DNA of 64,000 bases from Chitinophagaceae bacterium (GCA_947488765.1 CANLAE010000003.1:62001-126000), one strand, 5' to 3'; shown: positions 47,178-56,816, counted from the stretch's first letter. A program made the numbers and translations. Notes: a model not told the origin generated them from the letters alone.

Positions 47178-48839
47178 TTATGCCAATTGATACTCAGCTA
47201 AATTCATTAAATATTTTACCAAATCTCTTAATCTTGTTTTTACTGTTGTTGCATTTGTTGTATCTGTAGGTGTTGATATAAATGTATTCCAGGCATTAGT
47301 CCAGTAATAATCACTTGTTTGACCAGCCAATAAAATATCTTTTTTTATTTGAGCTTTCGAAGCAGCAGACAAATCAATCCGGTATAAATATTTCAAAATA
47401 TCACTCAATAAAATATTTGGATCACCGGGATTCGATAACGTTTTAGCATACTCGGCAGCATCAATAATAATTTTTTTAGAATTGAAAGTATATCCGGTTA
47501 AACACATGGTATCTGTGAATTGATTTCGCTTAGGCAGTGTGTCACTATTAATCCATATTTCATAAAACTGTGGCTCCTGATAATAAGCTTTCCAACCACT
47601 TACATCAGGTGGGTCACCAATATTTTGTTGCATATTAGCTGCCCATGTAGCCAAATAACTCCAATGTCCGTAATTAGAAATATAATCTGTTGATGGTTGA
47701 AATTGTATATTAAATTCTCTGCACATTCCTGCTACAAAATCAAGCGGACTTTTTATTTGGCAACCCATATTTGCAACATCAAAAAAATGTTCGCTTTTGA
47801 ATAATACATCAAGTACAGGTTTTATTTCATAATTATTATTTTTAAAAATAGTTGCCATTGGTGTAATGATATTGGCTTCCGTGTTTGCATCAATTTCATA
47901 ATATACAAACCACCTATAAATTCTTCTGCAGATATATTTTGAAACTTCGTTGGTTGCAAAAATCATATTTAACAAATCATCCAATTCTACATCACCTGCA
48001 TTAGCAGTTGTTCTGCCGGTAATAATGGTATTGTTGTAAAATGATGAGAATTGTTTATTGGTTGTATCATGACGTGACAATGTAAAATAAGAAGAAAATG
48101 TTGTACTGTTATTACGCCAACCTGTTAATACTTTGGCAGCCATTTTTACATCGTCTTCGGTATATTTCGAATCAGGTCCCTTACCACAACAAAATAATTC
48201 TTGTAATTCTCTGCCATAATTTTCATCGGGTGCTGCAGCTGTATTAGCCTGACCATTTAAATAAACCAACATACCTGGGTCTAAGGTAATTGCCCGGGTT
48301 AAGGTTTTAAAATTTCCAAGTGCATTGGTTCGAAGCAAATTGTGATGGAAGTATACATAATTCCCATAGCTGATATCTGCTGTTTCTGTTGCAAAATGAT
48401 TATGCCAGAAAAGTGTCATTTTTTCTCTGATACTTCTATCTTGATTAATCATTACCCCCATCCACCATTTTTTAAAAGAAGATCTTCTAAGTGCTGCAAT
48501 TGTACCATCGACGTTTGGATCATTTACCCAAGTTTGTCCAGCGGTTATAAGCGTATCGGGTTGTGTTAATGCACTTGCAGAACTGTATTCTTTTACAGGA
48601 GGAGAAGGAAAGGCTGCAGTAGGATTTAGTAACTCATTGATAGTTTGACCAAGTGTTTTACTTTTGAAATAATCAATATCTGCTTTACTTGCACCAAACA
48701 TTATACGTTTTAATAAATGTATTACTTCATTTTCTGTCCATGAACCTGTGTATGGATTGAGTGTTGTAGTAGTTCTACCAGTAGGGGAATTGGTATCTGC
48801 TTCAACAATTATTGACTGCAAATCTTTGGTATTTTCCAT
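47178..48839 (-). CDS. DUF1800 protein
   Basis: About 553 residues from ATG at 48839; a TTG at 48845 would add two. HLLKRIMFGASKADIDYF at the start, EKMTLFWHNHFATE, ENYGRELQELFCCGKG and KYICRRIYRWFVYYEID, PPDVSGWKAYY are DUF1800 signatures. No signal peptide is evident, in contrast to its partner. It is paired with DUF1501, as is common in Bacteroidota and Planctomycetes; a role in handling extracellular or membrane material has been proposed but is not known. Confidence 0.9.
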   Translation of the reverse strand: MENTKDLQSIIVEADTNSPTGRTTTTLNPYTGSWTENEVIHLLKRIMFGASKADIDYFKSKTLGQTINELLNPTAAFPSPPVKEYSSASALTQPDTLITAGQTWVNDPNVDGTIAALRRSSFKKWWMGVMINQDRSIREKMTLFWHNHFATETADISYGNYVYFHHNLLRTNALGNFKTLTRAITLDPGMLVYLNGQANTAAAPDENYGRELQELFCCGKGPDSKYTEDDVKMAAKVLTGWRNNSTTFSSYFTLSRHDTTNKQFSSFYNNTIITGRTTANAGDVELDDLLNMIFATNEVSKYICRRIYRWFVYYEIDANTEANIITPMATIFKNNNYEIKPVLDVLFKSEHFFDVANMGCQIKSPLDFVAGMCREFNIQFQPSTDYISNYGHWSYLATWAANMQQNIGDPPDVSGWKAYYQEPQFYEIWINSDTLPKRNQFTDTMCLTGYTFNSKKIIIDAAEYAKTLSNPGDPNILLSDILKYLYRIDLSAASKAQIKKDILLAGQTSDYYWTNAWNTFISTPTDTTNATTVKTRLRDLVKYLMNLAEYQLA

Positions 48840-48968
48840 AAGCAAAAAATTAAAAACGCTAAGTTATAAAAAATTAATTAAAATCAATCATTTTAATGTT
48901 TATAATCATGCAGCGCATTTTTTCGAATGAATGTCCTAATTTTAAAGGAAGAAAATGAATGTAACTGT

Positions 48969-49544
48969 ATGACAGAACAATCAATTATTGCCGGTTGTTT
49001 GCATAATGATGCAGCTTCTCAAAAAGAATTGTACAACAAATACAGCCCCAAAATGCTGAGTGTTTGTTACAGGTTTGCACATAATAGAGAAGATGCAGAA
49101 GATATGCTGCAAGAAGCTTTTATAAAAGTATTCAGCCAAATACATACTTTCCAAAACAAAGGTGCATTTGAAGGATGGATTAGAAGAATTGTTGTACATA
49201 CTTGTATTAATTTCTTAAAAAAGAATAAAAAAATTTCAGAGAATGTTGATATAGCCTATGCAACAACTATTTATGTAAAAGAAGAAACAGTACCAAGTAT
49301 CATGCAAGCTAAGCAGGTAGTTGAATGCATTAAACTACTTCCATTGGGTTATAAAACAGTATTGAATTTATATGCAATAGAAGGATACAGCCATAAAGAA
49401 ATTGGCAATTTGCTTGATATTGAAGAAAGCACAAGCCGAAGTCAGTATACAAGAGCAAAAGCAATGTTAGAAACAATTTTAATCAAAAAACGAATCATCA
49501 ATAATCCGAAATCAGAACTGAATTGGATGGGTAGTTTTAAATAA
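48969..49544 (+). CDS. ECF-type RNA polymerase sigma-70 factor
   Basis: 191 residues from ATG at 48969 (MTEQSIIAGCLHND); an upstream in-frame ATG at 48927 is less likely. Region 2 shows YRFAHNREDAEDMLQEAFIKVFSQIHTF and WIRRIVVHTCINFL. Region 4 shows LPLGYKTVLNLYAIEGYSHKEIGNLLDIEESTSRSQYTRAK. It directs transcription of an unknown regulon. It lies 18 bases before a gene for a membrane protein with a C-terminal barrel, which is likely its regulator or partner. Confidence 0.94.
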   Translation: MTEQSIIAGCLHNDAASQKELYNKYSPKMLSVCYRFAHNREDAEDMLQEAFIKVFSQIHTFQNKGAFEGWIRRIVVHTCINFLKKNKKISENVDIAYATTIYVKEETVPSIMQAKQVVECIKLLPLGYKTVLNLYAIEGYSHKEIGNLLDIEESTSRSQYTRAKAMLETILIKKRIINNPKSELNWMGSFK

Positions 49545-49562
49545 AAATTACCAAATAAGAAA

Positions 49563-50978
49563 ATGGAAAATAACAACTTTGATAATAGCTTAGAGGAATT
49601 TTTACAAAAGGAAACATCACAACACCGAATGTATCCTTCAGACCATATTTGGAGGAACATTCATAAAGAATTGCATGGCAAGAAAAAATGGCCCGCACTA
49701 ACAATCACGGCTGTTTTGATGATTGCTGCATTGTGTATTTCTACAATTTTAAATGACTACCCTTCTGAATTACAATACAAACAATTGCTTACAAATAATA
49801 GTCGCAATCTAAATTTAATTCAAAGTACAAACCCCTTTTTTCCCGGCTTAAACAAAAGCAAACAATCAGATACAAATCTTGAACTGAGCAATCAAAATAT
49901 TGCTTCAAACACAATAAATACAACGATTTATGATGATAGTAAAATTGATGATGCAGAAATAAATGCAAAGGGAAATACAACTTTATCCAATGCTACTTTT
50001 ACATCAGACCAAATAATAAATACTTATCACGAAAATAATTTTGACAACAATTCAAATACACCTGCTGAAATAGAAAAAATTTCATTGAATATTAATCACC
50101 TGAATGAAGAAACATTAATTTCTGACAACAATTTAAATAGAATCACAACAAAAAAAATCAACTATCCAACAATCAAAAATTCAGACATTCATTTAACTGA
50201 AGGTCAATTGCAAATTCCAGCTTTAGTAAAAAACAAATCTTCTAAACTTGAGTTAGACATTTATATTACCCCTTCTATTAGCTACAGAAAATTATTAGAT
50301 GATAAACTAAGAAATAATTTTGAGCCAACTCCTATTGCAAACGGACCAATTGCAGCAGCATACTCACAAAACGTAAATGATGTTGTGAAACATAAAGCAG
50401 CAATGGGAACAGAGATAGGTATTGGAATCATGTACCACATTACGAAGAATTTAAAATTTAAAACTGGTTTACAATACAACATACGTAAATACTATATTGA
50501 TAGTTATAAAAGTGGATCCACAGTTGCAGGCATTGCGATTATTAGAAACAACAGATTAGATACCATCAATCAAATTACCAATCTTAGCACAAACCTTGGT
50601 TATGCCGAAACTCAATTAGATACGAAGTTATATCAAGTATCTGTGCCTATTGGGATTCAGTGGGATTTTTTACATTACAAAAAATTTGGACTTAGTATTG
50701 GTGGAAGCATAGAACCAACAATTACATTGAATAAAAATGTGTATCTAATTTCTACAGATTACAAGTATTATACAGATGGAACTCCTTTCTTAAGAAAATG
50801 GAATGTGAACAGCAGTGCTGAACTAAACCTTACTTACAAAGCAGGAAAATACCAATGGTATGCTGGTCCACAAGTTCGTTACCAACATTTACCTACCTAC
50901 AACGACCAATATCCTATCAAAGAATTTAGAATGGATTATGGATTCAGAATTGGTTTCACCAAACAATTGTTGAAATAA
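49563..50978 (+). CDS. Putative sigma-linked membrane protein with C-terminal outer-membrane beta barrel
   Basis: 471 residues. Residues 1-40 are charged and soluble (SLEEFLQKETSQHRMYPSDH), like the cytoplasmic part of an anti-sigma factor. One membrane helix lies at about 41-61 (ALTITAVLMIAALCISTIL). Residues about 62-225 are Asn/Ser/Thr-rich and probably unstructured. Residues about 230-471 alternate polar and hydrophobic/aromatic positions and resemble an outer-membrane beta-barrel domain (LDIYITPSISYRKLLDD, FGLSIGGSIEPTITL, FRIGFTKQLLK). It is cotranscribed with the sigma gene. The trans-envelope arrangement is inferred. Confidence 0.7.
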   Translation: MENNNFDNSLEEFLQKETSQHRMYPSDHIWRNIHKELHGKKKWPALTITAVLMIAALCISTILNDYPSELQYKQLLTNNSRNLNLIQSTNPFFPGLNKSKQSDTNLELSNQNIASNTINTTIYDDSKIDDAEINAKGNTTLSNATFTSDQIINTYHENNFDNNSNTPAEIEKISLNINHLNEETLISDNNLNRITTKKINYPTIKNSDIHLTEGQLQIPALVKNKSSKLELDIYITPSISYRKLLDDKLRNNFEPTPIANGPIAAAYSQNVNDVVKHKAAMGTEIGIGIMYHITKNLKFKTGLQYNIRKYYIDSYKSGSTVAGIAIIRNNRLDTINQITNLSTNLGYAETQLDTKLYQVSVPIGIQWDFLHYKKFGLSIGGSIEPTITLNKNVYLISTDYKYYTDGTPFLRKWNVNSSAELNLTYKAGKYQWYAGPQVRYQHLPTYNDQYPIKEFRMDYGFRIGFTKQLLK

Positions 50979-51011
50979 CTGAAGTATTAACAATTAAGCA
51001 CGAAAGCATAG

Positions 51012-51042
51012 TTTGTATATTGCAGGTTTAAAAATACTTTTG
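51012..51042 (+). promoter_or_regulatory. Promoter of the 192-residue lipoprotein gene
   Basis: TTTG at 51012-51015, 19 bases, then TACTTTTG at 51035-51042, an excellent match to the consensus. The ATG begins at 51047, so the transcript may be leaderless. Confidence 0.7.
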
Positions 51043-51046
51043 CAGT

Positions 51047-51625
51047 ATGAACAAACTATTTTTTATTGGTATCGCAACATTACTATTCGCATGCAACCCA
51101 AAAGAAAAAAACAAAGAAACTACCAAAAGCATAACAACCGATAGCACCATATTTTATCCTTATACCTACTACATTAAAACGGAAGCAGATAGCTTATTAA
51201 AAGCTAAAAAATCATTTTTAGGAACCATTACAGATAGCAGTGGCAATAAAAAATTACAGGTTATTGACTCAGGTAATTTTAAAAATATCGTCAATCAGTT
51301 TGTAACGAAAGATATTACAGACGCTTCATTAAAAAAATATTTTCAGGAAACAGTTTTTAGAGACTTAACCACTAATAGTATTGTAATGACTTATTCAACG
51401 AAGTCTGATAAAAGCACCATAAAAAATGTAGATGTTTATTTAGATGGTACCAACAATAATCTCAAACGTATTGATATCAAAGTCCTTTATATGAAAGCTG
51501 ATTCTAGTATCACTGAAAATTATACATGGACAATAGGCAAAGAACTATATCTGGTAAAATATGCCGAAGCAAATGGTAAAGGGAATTTATCTCGTACCTA
51601 CATACAATGGAATTTGAAAAATTAA
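51047..51625 (+). CDS. Hypothetical lipoprotein
   Basis: 192 residues with a lipoprotein signal (LLFACNPKEKN). The mature part is rich in Lys, Thr and Ser and contains alternating beta-like segments (SIVMTYSTKSDKSTIKNVDVYL, SITENYTWTIGKELYLVKY). No family is recognised. It ends seven bases before uvrC and is preceded by a very good promoter, so it may drive uvrC transcription as well. Confidence 0.75.
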   Translation: MNKLFFIGIATLLFACNPKEKNKETTKSITTDSTIFYPYTYYIKTEADSLLKAKKSFLGTITDSSGNKKLQVIDSGNFKNIVNQFVTKDITDASLKKYFQETVFRDLTTNSIVMTYSTKSDKSTIKNVDVYLDGTNNNLKRIDIKVLYMKADSSITENYTWTIGKELYLVKYAEANGKGNLSRTYIQWNLKN

Positions 51626-51631
51626 TATTGA

Positions 51632-53455
51632 ATGACAAGTACAGTATTTCAAAATATTGCTTATACCCTACCGCAAGACCCTGGTATTTACAAGTACTTT
51701 GACGTAAATAAAAAAATAATTTATGTTGGCAAAGCCAAAAATTTAAAAAAAAGAATCAGCAGTTACTTCAATAAAAATGTAGACAATCTAAAAACACAAG
51801 AGTTAGTCAGCAAAATAAAGCACATCGAATTTACAATTGTAAACAGTGAACATGATGCGCTTTTATTGGAAAATGCTTTAATCAAAAATCATCAACCCAA
51901 ATACAATATTAATTTAAAAGATGATAAAACATATCCATACATCGTTGTAAAAAAAGAACCTTTTTCCAGAGTTTTTATTACCCGAAGAAAATACAATGAC
52001 GGGTCAGAATATTTAGGTCCATTTACCAATATATCTACTGGTTATGAGTTAATGGATTTTATCAAACAAAATATACCGCTTAGAACATGTAAACTCAATT
52101 TATCTGAACAAAATATTGCAAAGCATAAATTCAAAGTTTGTTTGGAATACCATTTAGGAAATTGCAAAGGACCTTGTGAAGGCTTACAAACATTAGATGA
52201 ATACAATGAAAGTTTACAGCAAGTTCGCAATATGCTAAGAGGAAATTTAAATTATGTCATCAGCGAGTTCAAAAAAGAAATGACTAATTGTGCTAATAAT
52301 TTAGAATTTGAAAAGGCTGAATCAATCAGAAAAAAAATTAGCAATTTAGAAAGCTACCAATCAAAATCAGTCATTGTAAGTAAGTACCTTACAAATATCG
52401 ATGTGTTCTCAATTCTTCGTGAAAACGAAACCGCATATGTTAATTTTCTGATGGTTCAAAACGGTACAATTGTACATACGCACACAGTAGAATTAGTTAG
52501 CCAATTAGAAGAATCCGACAAAGAAATTTTGAGTTTTGCAATTGCCAATCTGAGGCTGAAATTTAACAGCTTATCGAAAGAAATTATTGTTCCCTTTCCA
52601 ATAGAATATGCAGATACAAATATTGTTCTAACAATTCCAAAAGCAGGTGATAAAAAACACTTGTTAGATCTTTCCATTAAAAATGTAAACTATTTCAAAG
52701 AAGAACTTCGTAAGAAAAAAATATTGCGATTAGAAGGAAAGAGTGACATGGAAAAAAAGAAAGTTTTATACGAACTGCAAAACAATCTTCAACTGCAAGA
52801 ATTACCTACACATATTGAATGTTTTGACAACTCAAATTTTCAGGGAAGCTATCCGGTGAGTGCTATGGTTTGTTTTAAAGATGGGATGCCCGATAAAATA
52901 AACTACCGAAAATTTAATGTAAAAACAGTTGAAGGAATTAACGACTTTGCTACAATGAAAGAAGTTGTATTTCGTAGATACAAAAGATTAATAGAAGAAG
53001 AGAAAGAATTACCACAACTCATTATTATTGATGGTGGTAAAGGGCAATTGAGTTCAGCGATGGAAAGCATTAATGATTTGGATTTAACCGGAAAAGTTAC
53101 GGTAGTTGGACTTGCAAAGAATGAAGAAGAAATATTTTTTCCGGGAGATCAGCAATCATTAAAATTGAGTTGGGATAGCGACAGTTTAAAACTGATTAGA
53201 ATGATAAGAGATGAGGTACACCGCTTTGGAATTACTTTTCATAGAAACCAACGCAGCAAAGGAACATTTAAAAATGAACTCGAAACAATTACGGGTATTG
53301 GCAAACAAACTATCGATGAGTTATTGAAAAAGTTTAAGTCCGTAAAAAATATCAAAGCAGCAAATTTTGAAGAAATAAGCAAAGTAGTTGGTGTTGCAAA
53401 AGCAACCATTTTATTGAATCATTTTAAAAATTTGGCTTCTAAAATTGATGCATAA
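51632..53455 (+). CDS. uvrC: Excinuclease ABC subunit C
   Basis: 607 residues. The GIY-YIG nuclease domain starts with DPGIYKYFDVNKKIIYVGKAKNLKKRISSYF-type sequence (about 17-45). A Cys-rich loop (CLEYHLGNCKGPCEG), the UVR/UvrB-binding motif (EFEKAESIRKKISNLE), the RNase H-like nuclease (ECFDNSNFQGSYPVSAMV; IIIDGGKGQLSSA) and C-terminal helix-hairpin-helices (ETITGIGKQTIDELLKKF) follow in order. It makes both incisions in nucleotide excision repair. Length is normal. Confidence 0.96.
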   Translation: MTSTVFQNIAYTLPQDPGIYKYFDVNKKIIYVGKAKNLKKRISSYFNKNVDNLKTQELVSKIKHIEFTIVNSEHDALLLENALIKNHQPKYNINLKDDKTYPYIVVKKEPFSRVFITRRKYNDGSEYLGPFTNISTGYELMDFIKQNIPLRTCKLNLSEQNIAKHKFKVCLEYHLGNCKGPCEGLQTLDEYNESLQQVRNMLRGNLNYVISEFKKEMTNCANNLEFEKAESIRKKISNLESYQSKSVIVSKYLTNIDVFSILRENETAYVNFLMVQNGTIVHTHTVELVSQLEESDKEILSFAIANLRLKFNSLSKEIIVPFPIEYADTNIVLTIPKAGDKKHLLDLSIKNVNYFKEELRKKKILRLEGKSDMEKKKVLYELQNNLQLQELPTHIECFDNSNFQGSYPVSAMVCFKDGMPDKINYRKFNVKTVEGINDFATMKEVVFRRYKRLIEEEKELPQLIIIDGGKGQLSSAMESINDLDLTGKVTVVGLAKNEEEIFFPGDQQSLKLSWDSDSLKLIRMIRDEVHRFGITFHRNQRSKGTFKNELETITGIGKQTIDELLKKFKSVKNIKAANFEEISKVVGVAKATILLNHFKNLASKIDA

Positions 53456-53495
53456 AATTTGAGAAACTCTGCTCGTTCAAAAAAATATTTTAGCA

Positions 53496-54833
53496 TCAAC
53501 TTTTCCGAATAGCCCACTGCCAAAGTGTTTTAAGCGTTGGCTTTTTACCATACATTAAAATTCCTGTTCTGTAAATTTTAGCAGCAAGCCACGTTGTTGC
53601 AATAAATCCTAGTACTAAAAAAAGCATGCTTAAAAGTAACTGAATAACTGTAACACCTTCTGGTATTCCATGTGCAACCCTTGCCATCATTACTATTGGC
53701 GAAGTAAGCGGAAATAAACTACCGAATACTGCAAGAGAACTATTTGGATCATTTACAGCTTTTGTCATTATCACCATTGCAAAAATAATTGGCATGGTAA
53801 TAGGCAACATCAAGCTTTGTGCGTCTTGTGCATCTTCATTCACCGCACTTCCTACTGCTGCAAATAAAGCTGAGTATAAAAAATAACCGCCAAGAAAATA
53901 AAACACAAAACATCCCAAAATTAGCGGCCAATTTATTAACCCAATTCCACTCATGATTCCTGCCATTGCACCACTTTCTTGTGCAACATTTGCGGCTCCT
54001 GCAATACCTGGCTGCATAGGCTGTGCCTGCATTTGATGTAACATATCAGGAAAAATAAGAGGCAATAATAATTGTAACCCAATTACTAAAACTATCCAAA
54101 TTAAAAATTGTACTAAACCAACCAAACCAATCCCTGTAATCTTACCCATCATCAATTGAAATGGCTTTACGCTGCTAATAATTACTTCTGCAATGCGATT
54201 GGTTTTTTCTTCCATCACACCACGCATTACCATACTTCCATAAATGAACAATATAATGTAAATCAAAAAGCCTGAGCCAAAACCTACACCATAACTAATG
54301 CCAGCCTTTACGTCGCTATCATTTTTTCCTTCGGTGGAAGCAAATTTTATTTCATTGGATCTTTGCAAACTATCCAACTGATTTTTGGAAATACTTAAAC
54401 CGGTCAACAATTTCTTTTCTTCAATTGCACTTGATATGGTATGCTGAATTTTTTGACGAGTCATAATACCAATACTCTTTTTAGAAACAATTTGCAGGGA
54501 GTCCTTAATTGTAGCTAAATCAAAGGTTTTAGGTATTATTACATACGCATCTAACTTTCCAGTATCTACTTTTTGTTTCAATGATGACGCTGTTTCATTT
54601 TGTACGAATGAAAAAACAATATCAGCATCGTCATCAGCTAATTTACCATTGAAAAGATTGGGTTGGTCGAGCACTGCAATTTGAAAATTATCTGTAGTTT
54701 TTACAGAAAAATAAATGATCATTGCGTAAAAAACAAAAATCAAAACCGGTATGCCGATTGTTGTTAATAAAAATGTTTTCTTTTGAACCCTGCTCAAAAA
54801 TTCTCTTTGGGCTATAATTAAAATCTTATTCAT
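53496..54833 (-). CDS. ABC-2 type transporter permease (NatB-like)
   Basis: 445 residues. One N-terminal membrane helix (about 20-43), a large extracytoplasmic domain (about 45-170), then five or six helices (GSGFLIYIILFIYGSMVMRG with VMEEKTNRIAEVIISSVKPFQL, the ABC-2 motif). A Met/Gln/Pro-rich loop (QMQAQPMQPGIAG) lies at about 270. This is the NatB/YhaP type with partner ATPase encoded just upstream. Substrate unknown; Na+ export or lipid-related roles are known for relatives. Confidence 0.9.
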   Translation of the reverse strand: MNKILIIAQREFLSRVQKKTFLLTTIGIPVLIFVFYAMIIYFSVKTTDNFQIAVLDQPNLFNGKLADDDADIVFSFVQNETASSLKQKVDTGKLDAYVIIPKTFDLATIKDSLQIVSKKSIGIMTRQKIQHTISSAIEEKKLLTGLSISKNQLDSLQRSNEIKFASTEGKNDSDVKAGISYGVGFGSGFLIYIILFIYGSMVMRGVMEEKTNRIAEVIISSVKPFQLMMGKITGIGLVGLVQFLIWIVLVIGLQLLLPLIFPDMLHQMQAQPMQPGIAGAANVAQESGAMAGIMSGIGLINWPLILGCFVFYFLGGYFLYSALFAAVGSAVNEDAQDAQSLMLPITMPIIFAMVIMTKAVNDPNSSLAVFGSLFPLTSPIVMMARVAHGIPEGVTVIQLLLSMLFLVLGFIATTWLAAKIYRTGILMYGKKPTLKTLWQWAIRKS

Positions 54834-54874
54834 AAAATATTGTTGTGTAATTAATTGGTATTAAATAAATAGCA

Positions 54875-55816
54875 TTAACTGATTGTTTGAAAAGCCCTTG
54901 CAGTAGCACTTGTGTTTTCGACCAAGCCAATAAAAATTTCATTCAATGATGGTAATATTTCATTGAAAGATTCAATGTTCAATTGCTGATTTAAAAAATA
55001 TTGCAACACATCGTTACTCGAATGTCCGTCATTAATTTTCACCGTAAGCGCATTATCTTTTTGTTGCAATACCTGAAAAACAGCATTATCAATGCTTTCA
55101 GGCTTCTGAGAAAATTTAATACTAAATTTATTTTCTTTGAATTGTTGTTTCACTTCTTGCACTGTTCCATCTAAAATTTTTCTGCCTAAGTTGATTAAAA
55201 CAATATGGTCACAAATTTCTTCTACCTGTTCCATGCGGTGCGTACTGAAAATAATGGTGCTTCCTCGCTTTGCCAATCCATAAATTTCATCTTTAATTAA
55301 GTTGGCATTCAATGGATCTAAACCACTAAAAGGTTCGTCTAAAATAATCAGTTTAGGTTCGTGTAAAACGGTGGTAACAAACTGTAATTTTTGGCTCATG
55401 CCTTTACTAAGGTCTTCCACTTTTTTATTCCACCAACTTTCCATTTCCAAACGTTTGAACCAGTATTTTATTTTTTCCATTGCCTCTGCCCTGCTCAAAC
55501 CCTTTAGCTGAGCGAGATACAGGGCTTGGTCTCCAATTTTCATTTTTTTATACAAACCTCTTTCTTCGGGCATATAACCAATCTGGATTGCATCATTCAA
55601 GCCATTAAAAGGTTTACCATCAAAAGTGATCGAGCCACTATCCGGATAAAAAATTCCGGTGATCATTCTGATTAAAGTGGTTTTACCTGCACCATTCGGG
55701 CCGAGTAATCCAAATATGCTGCCTTGTTCGATATTAAAACTAATATCATCTACAGCCTTTTGTGTAGCAAAGTATTTTTGAAGATTTTGTAACTGCAGAA
55801 TAGATGGCATAGACAT
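54875..55816 (-). CDS. ABC transporter ATP-binding protein (NatA/GldA-like)
   Basis: 313 residues. Walker A GLLGPNGAGKTTLIRM, Q-loop IGYMPEERGLYKKM, signature LSKGMSQKLQF, Walker B LIILDEPFSGLDP, and the H-loop STHRMEQVEEI. The C-terminal ~90 residues form the accessory domain of DrrA/NatA-type ATPases. The permease gene follows 41 bases downstream. The first 39 codons and 37 upstream bases are copied exactly at 57702-57855. GldA for the gldFG transporter would be a similar protein, but nothing ties this one to it. Confidence 0.93.
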   Translation of the reverse strand: MSMPSILQLQNLQKYFATQKAVDDISFNIEQGSIFGLLGPNGAGKTTLIRMITGIFYPDSGSITFDGKPFNGLNDAIQIGYMPEERGLYKKMKIGDQALYLAQLKGLSRAEAMEKIKYWFKRLEMESWWNKKVEDLSKGMSQKLQFVTTVLHEPKLIILDEPFSGLDPLNANLIKDEIYGLAKRGSTIIFSTHRMEQVEEICDHIVLINLGRKILDGTVQEVKQQFKENKFSIKFSQKPESIDNAVFQVLQQKDNALTVKINDGHSSNDVLQYFLNQQLNIESFNEILPSLNEIFIGLVENTSATARAFQTIS

Positions 55817-55853
55817 TTTGATTTTTGATGTATCATCAATAGGACTGATGAAA
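55700..55853 (-). repeat. 154-bp perfect duplication, parental copy
   Basis: Identical to 57702-57855. It covers codons 1-39 of the ABC ATPase gene and 37 bases upstream of its ATG. This copy is inside the intact gene. Confidence 0.95.
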
Positions 55854-55915
55854 TATTTGATTGTAAATTTAACTATGAACTAAATTACAGAAAATAAAAG
55901 TTTGAACCTAATTAA

Positions 55916-55923
55916 TATATTTG
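55916..55923 (+). promoter_or_regulatory. Candidate -7 element before the DUF1566-like surface protein gene
   Basis: TATATTTG fits TAnnTTTG, 20 bases before the ATG at 55944. No convincing -33 element. Confidence 0.45.
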
Positions 55924-55943
55924 AGAAAAATTAAGAATTAATT

Positions 55944-56714
55944 ATGAGAAAATCAATCTTTAAATTACTCATCTTATTGAGTACAACTACATTTACCTAT
56001 GCACAGATTGGCATTGGGACAAGTAGTCCAGATGCTTCTGCTAAATTAGAAATTTCCTCATCCACTAAAGGGTTTTTACCTCCACGCATGACGACTGCTC
56101 AACGCAATGCAATTACTAGCCCTCCAGCTGAAGGTTTAATGATTTGGAATACAACAAATAATCAATTAGAAATTTACAATGGTTCCTTATGGGTAAATCA
56201 GAATGGCAGTACAGATCAAACATTATCAATTGGTCAGAAATACCAGGGGGGGATAATTGCCTATATTTTACAGTCTGGAGACCCAGGTTACAATTTAATT
56301 ATACAACATGGGCTAATTGCTGCAACATCGGATCAAAGTACAGGGATTCCATGGTATAACGGATCTTATACTGTTACTAATGCAACAGGAACTGCAATAG
56401 GAACAGGGCTAGCAAATACGAATACTATAATTGCATCACAAGGCGGAACCCCTACAAATTACGCAGCAGGAGTAGCTAGATCTTACAAAGGAGGAGGATA
56501 TTCTGATTGGTATTTACCCAGTAAAGATGAGTTAAATAAACTTTATATAAATAGAGTTGCTGTTGGTCTTGTGTATGGCAATTCTGGATATTATTGGAGT
56601 TCTTCAGAAGTCGATGCCAACGGGGCATGGTATCAGTATTACATTGGTGGAAGTCAGAATTCCTTTTACAATAAGTACTCCAATTCCTCAGTTCGTGCCA
56701 TTAGGGCTTTTTAA
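55944..56714 (+). CDS. Secreted DUF1566/Lcl-like C-terminal domain protein
   Basis: 256 residues with signal peptide (FTYAQ). Residues about 20-90 are the module IGIGTSSPDASAKLEISSS, TKGFLPPRMTTAQRN, GLMIWNTTNNQLEIYNGSLW, common in Bacteroidota surface proteins and resembling phage tail-fibre modules. Residues about 95-256 carry the DUF1566 pattern (GGYSDWYLPSKDELNKLYI, YYWSSSEVDANGAWYQYY, SSVRAIRAF), a C-type-lectin-like fold. It lies divergent from the ABC exporter, and its start region is related in style to the gene at 58343. Function: probably binding at the cell surface, not proven. Confidence 0.78.
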   Translation: MRKSIFKLLILLSTTTFTYAQIGIGTSSPDASAKLEISSSTKGFLPPRMTTAQRNAITSPPAEGLMIWNTTNNQLEIYNGSLWVNQNGSTDQTLSIGQKYQGGIIAYILQSGDPGYNLIIQHGLIAATSDQSTGIPWYNGSYTVTNATGTAIGTGLANTNTIIASQGGTPTNYAAGVARSYKGGGYSDWYLPSKDELNKLYINRVAVGLVYGNSGYYWSSSEVDANGAWYQYYIGGSQNSFYNKYSNSSVRAIRAF

Positions 56715-56778
56715 CTATTTACTTGTTCCATCAGCAAATAAACAAAGGGTTTCCTTTATTTGCTTTAGATTCTTTCAC

Positions 56779-56816
56779 TGGCGCAATTGTTCCGCATTTT
56801 CGGTTCACTTGCGCCA
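56779..56816 (+). repeat. Diverged copy of the palindromic head of the 204-bp repeat
   Basis: Outer stem TGGCGCAA / TTGCGCCA is perfect (8 bp). The interior GTTCCGCATTTTCGGTTCAC matches the head of the 204-bp repeat except for a few bases. It lies 64 bases after the stop of the DUF1566-like gene. Confidence 0.7.
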
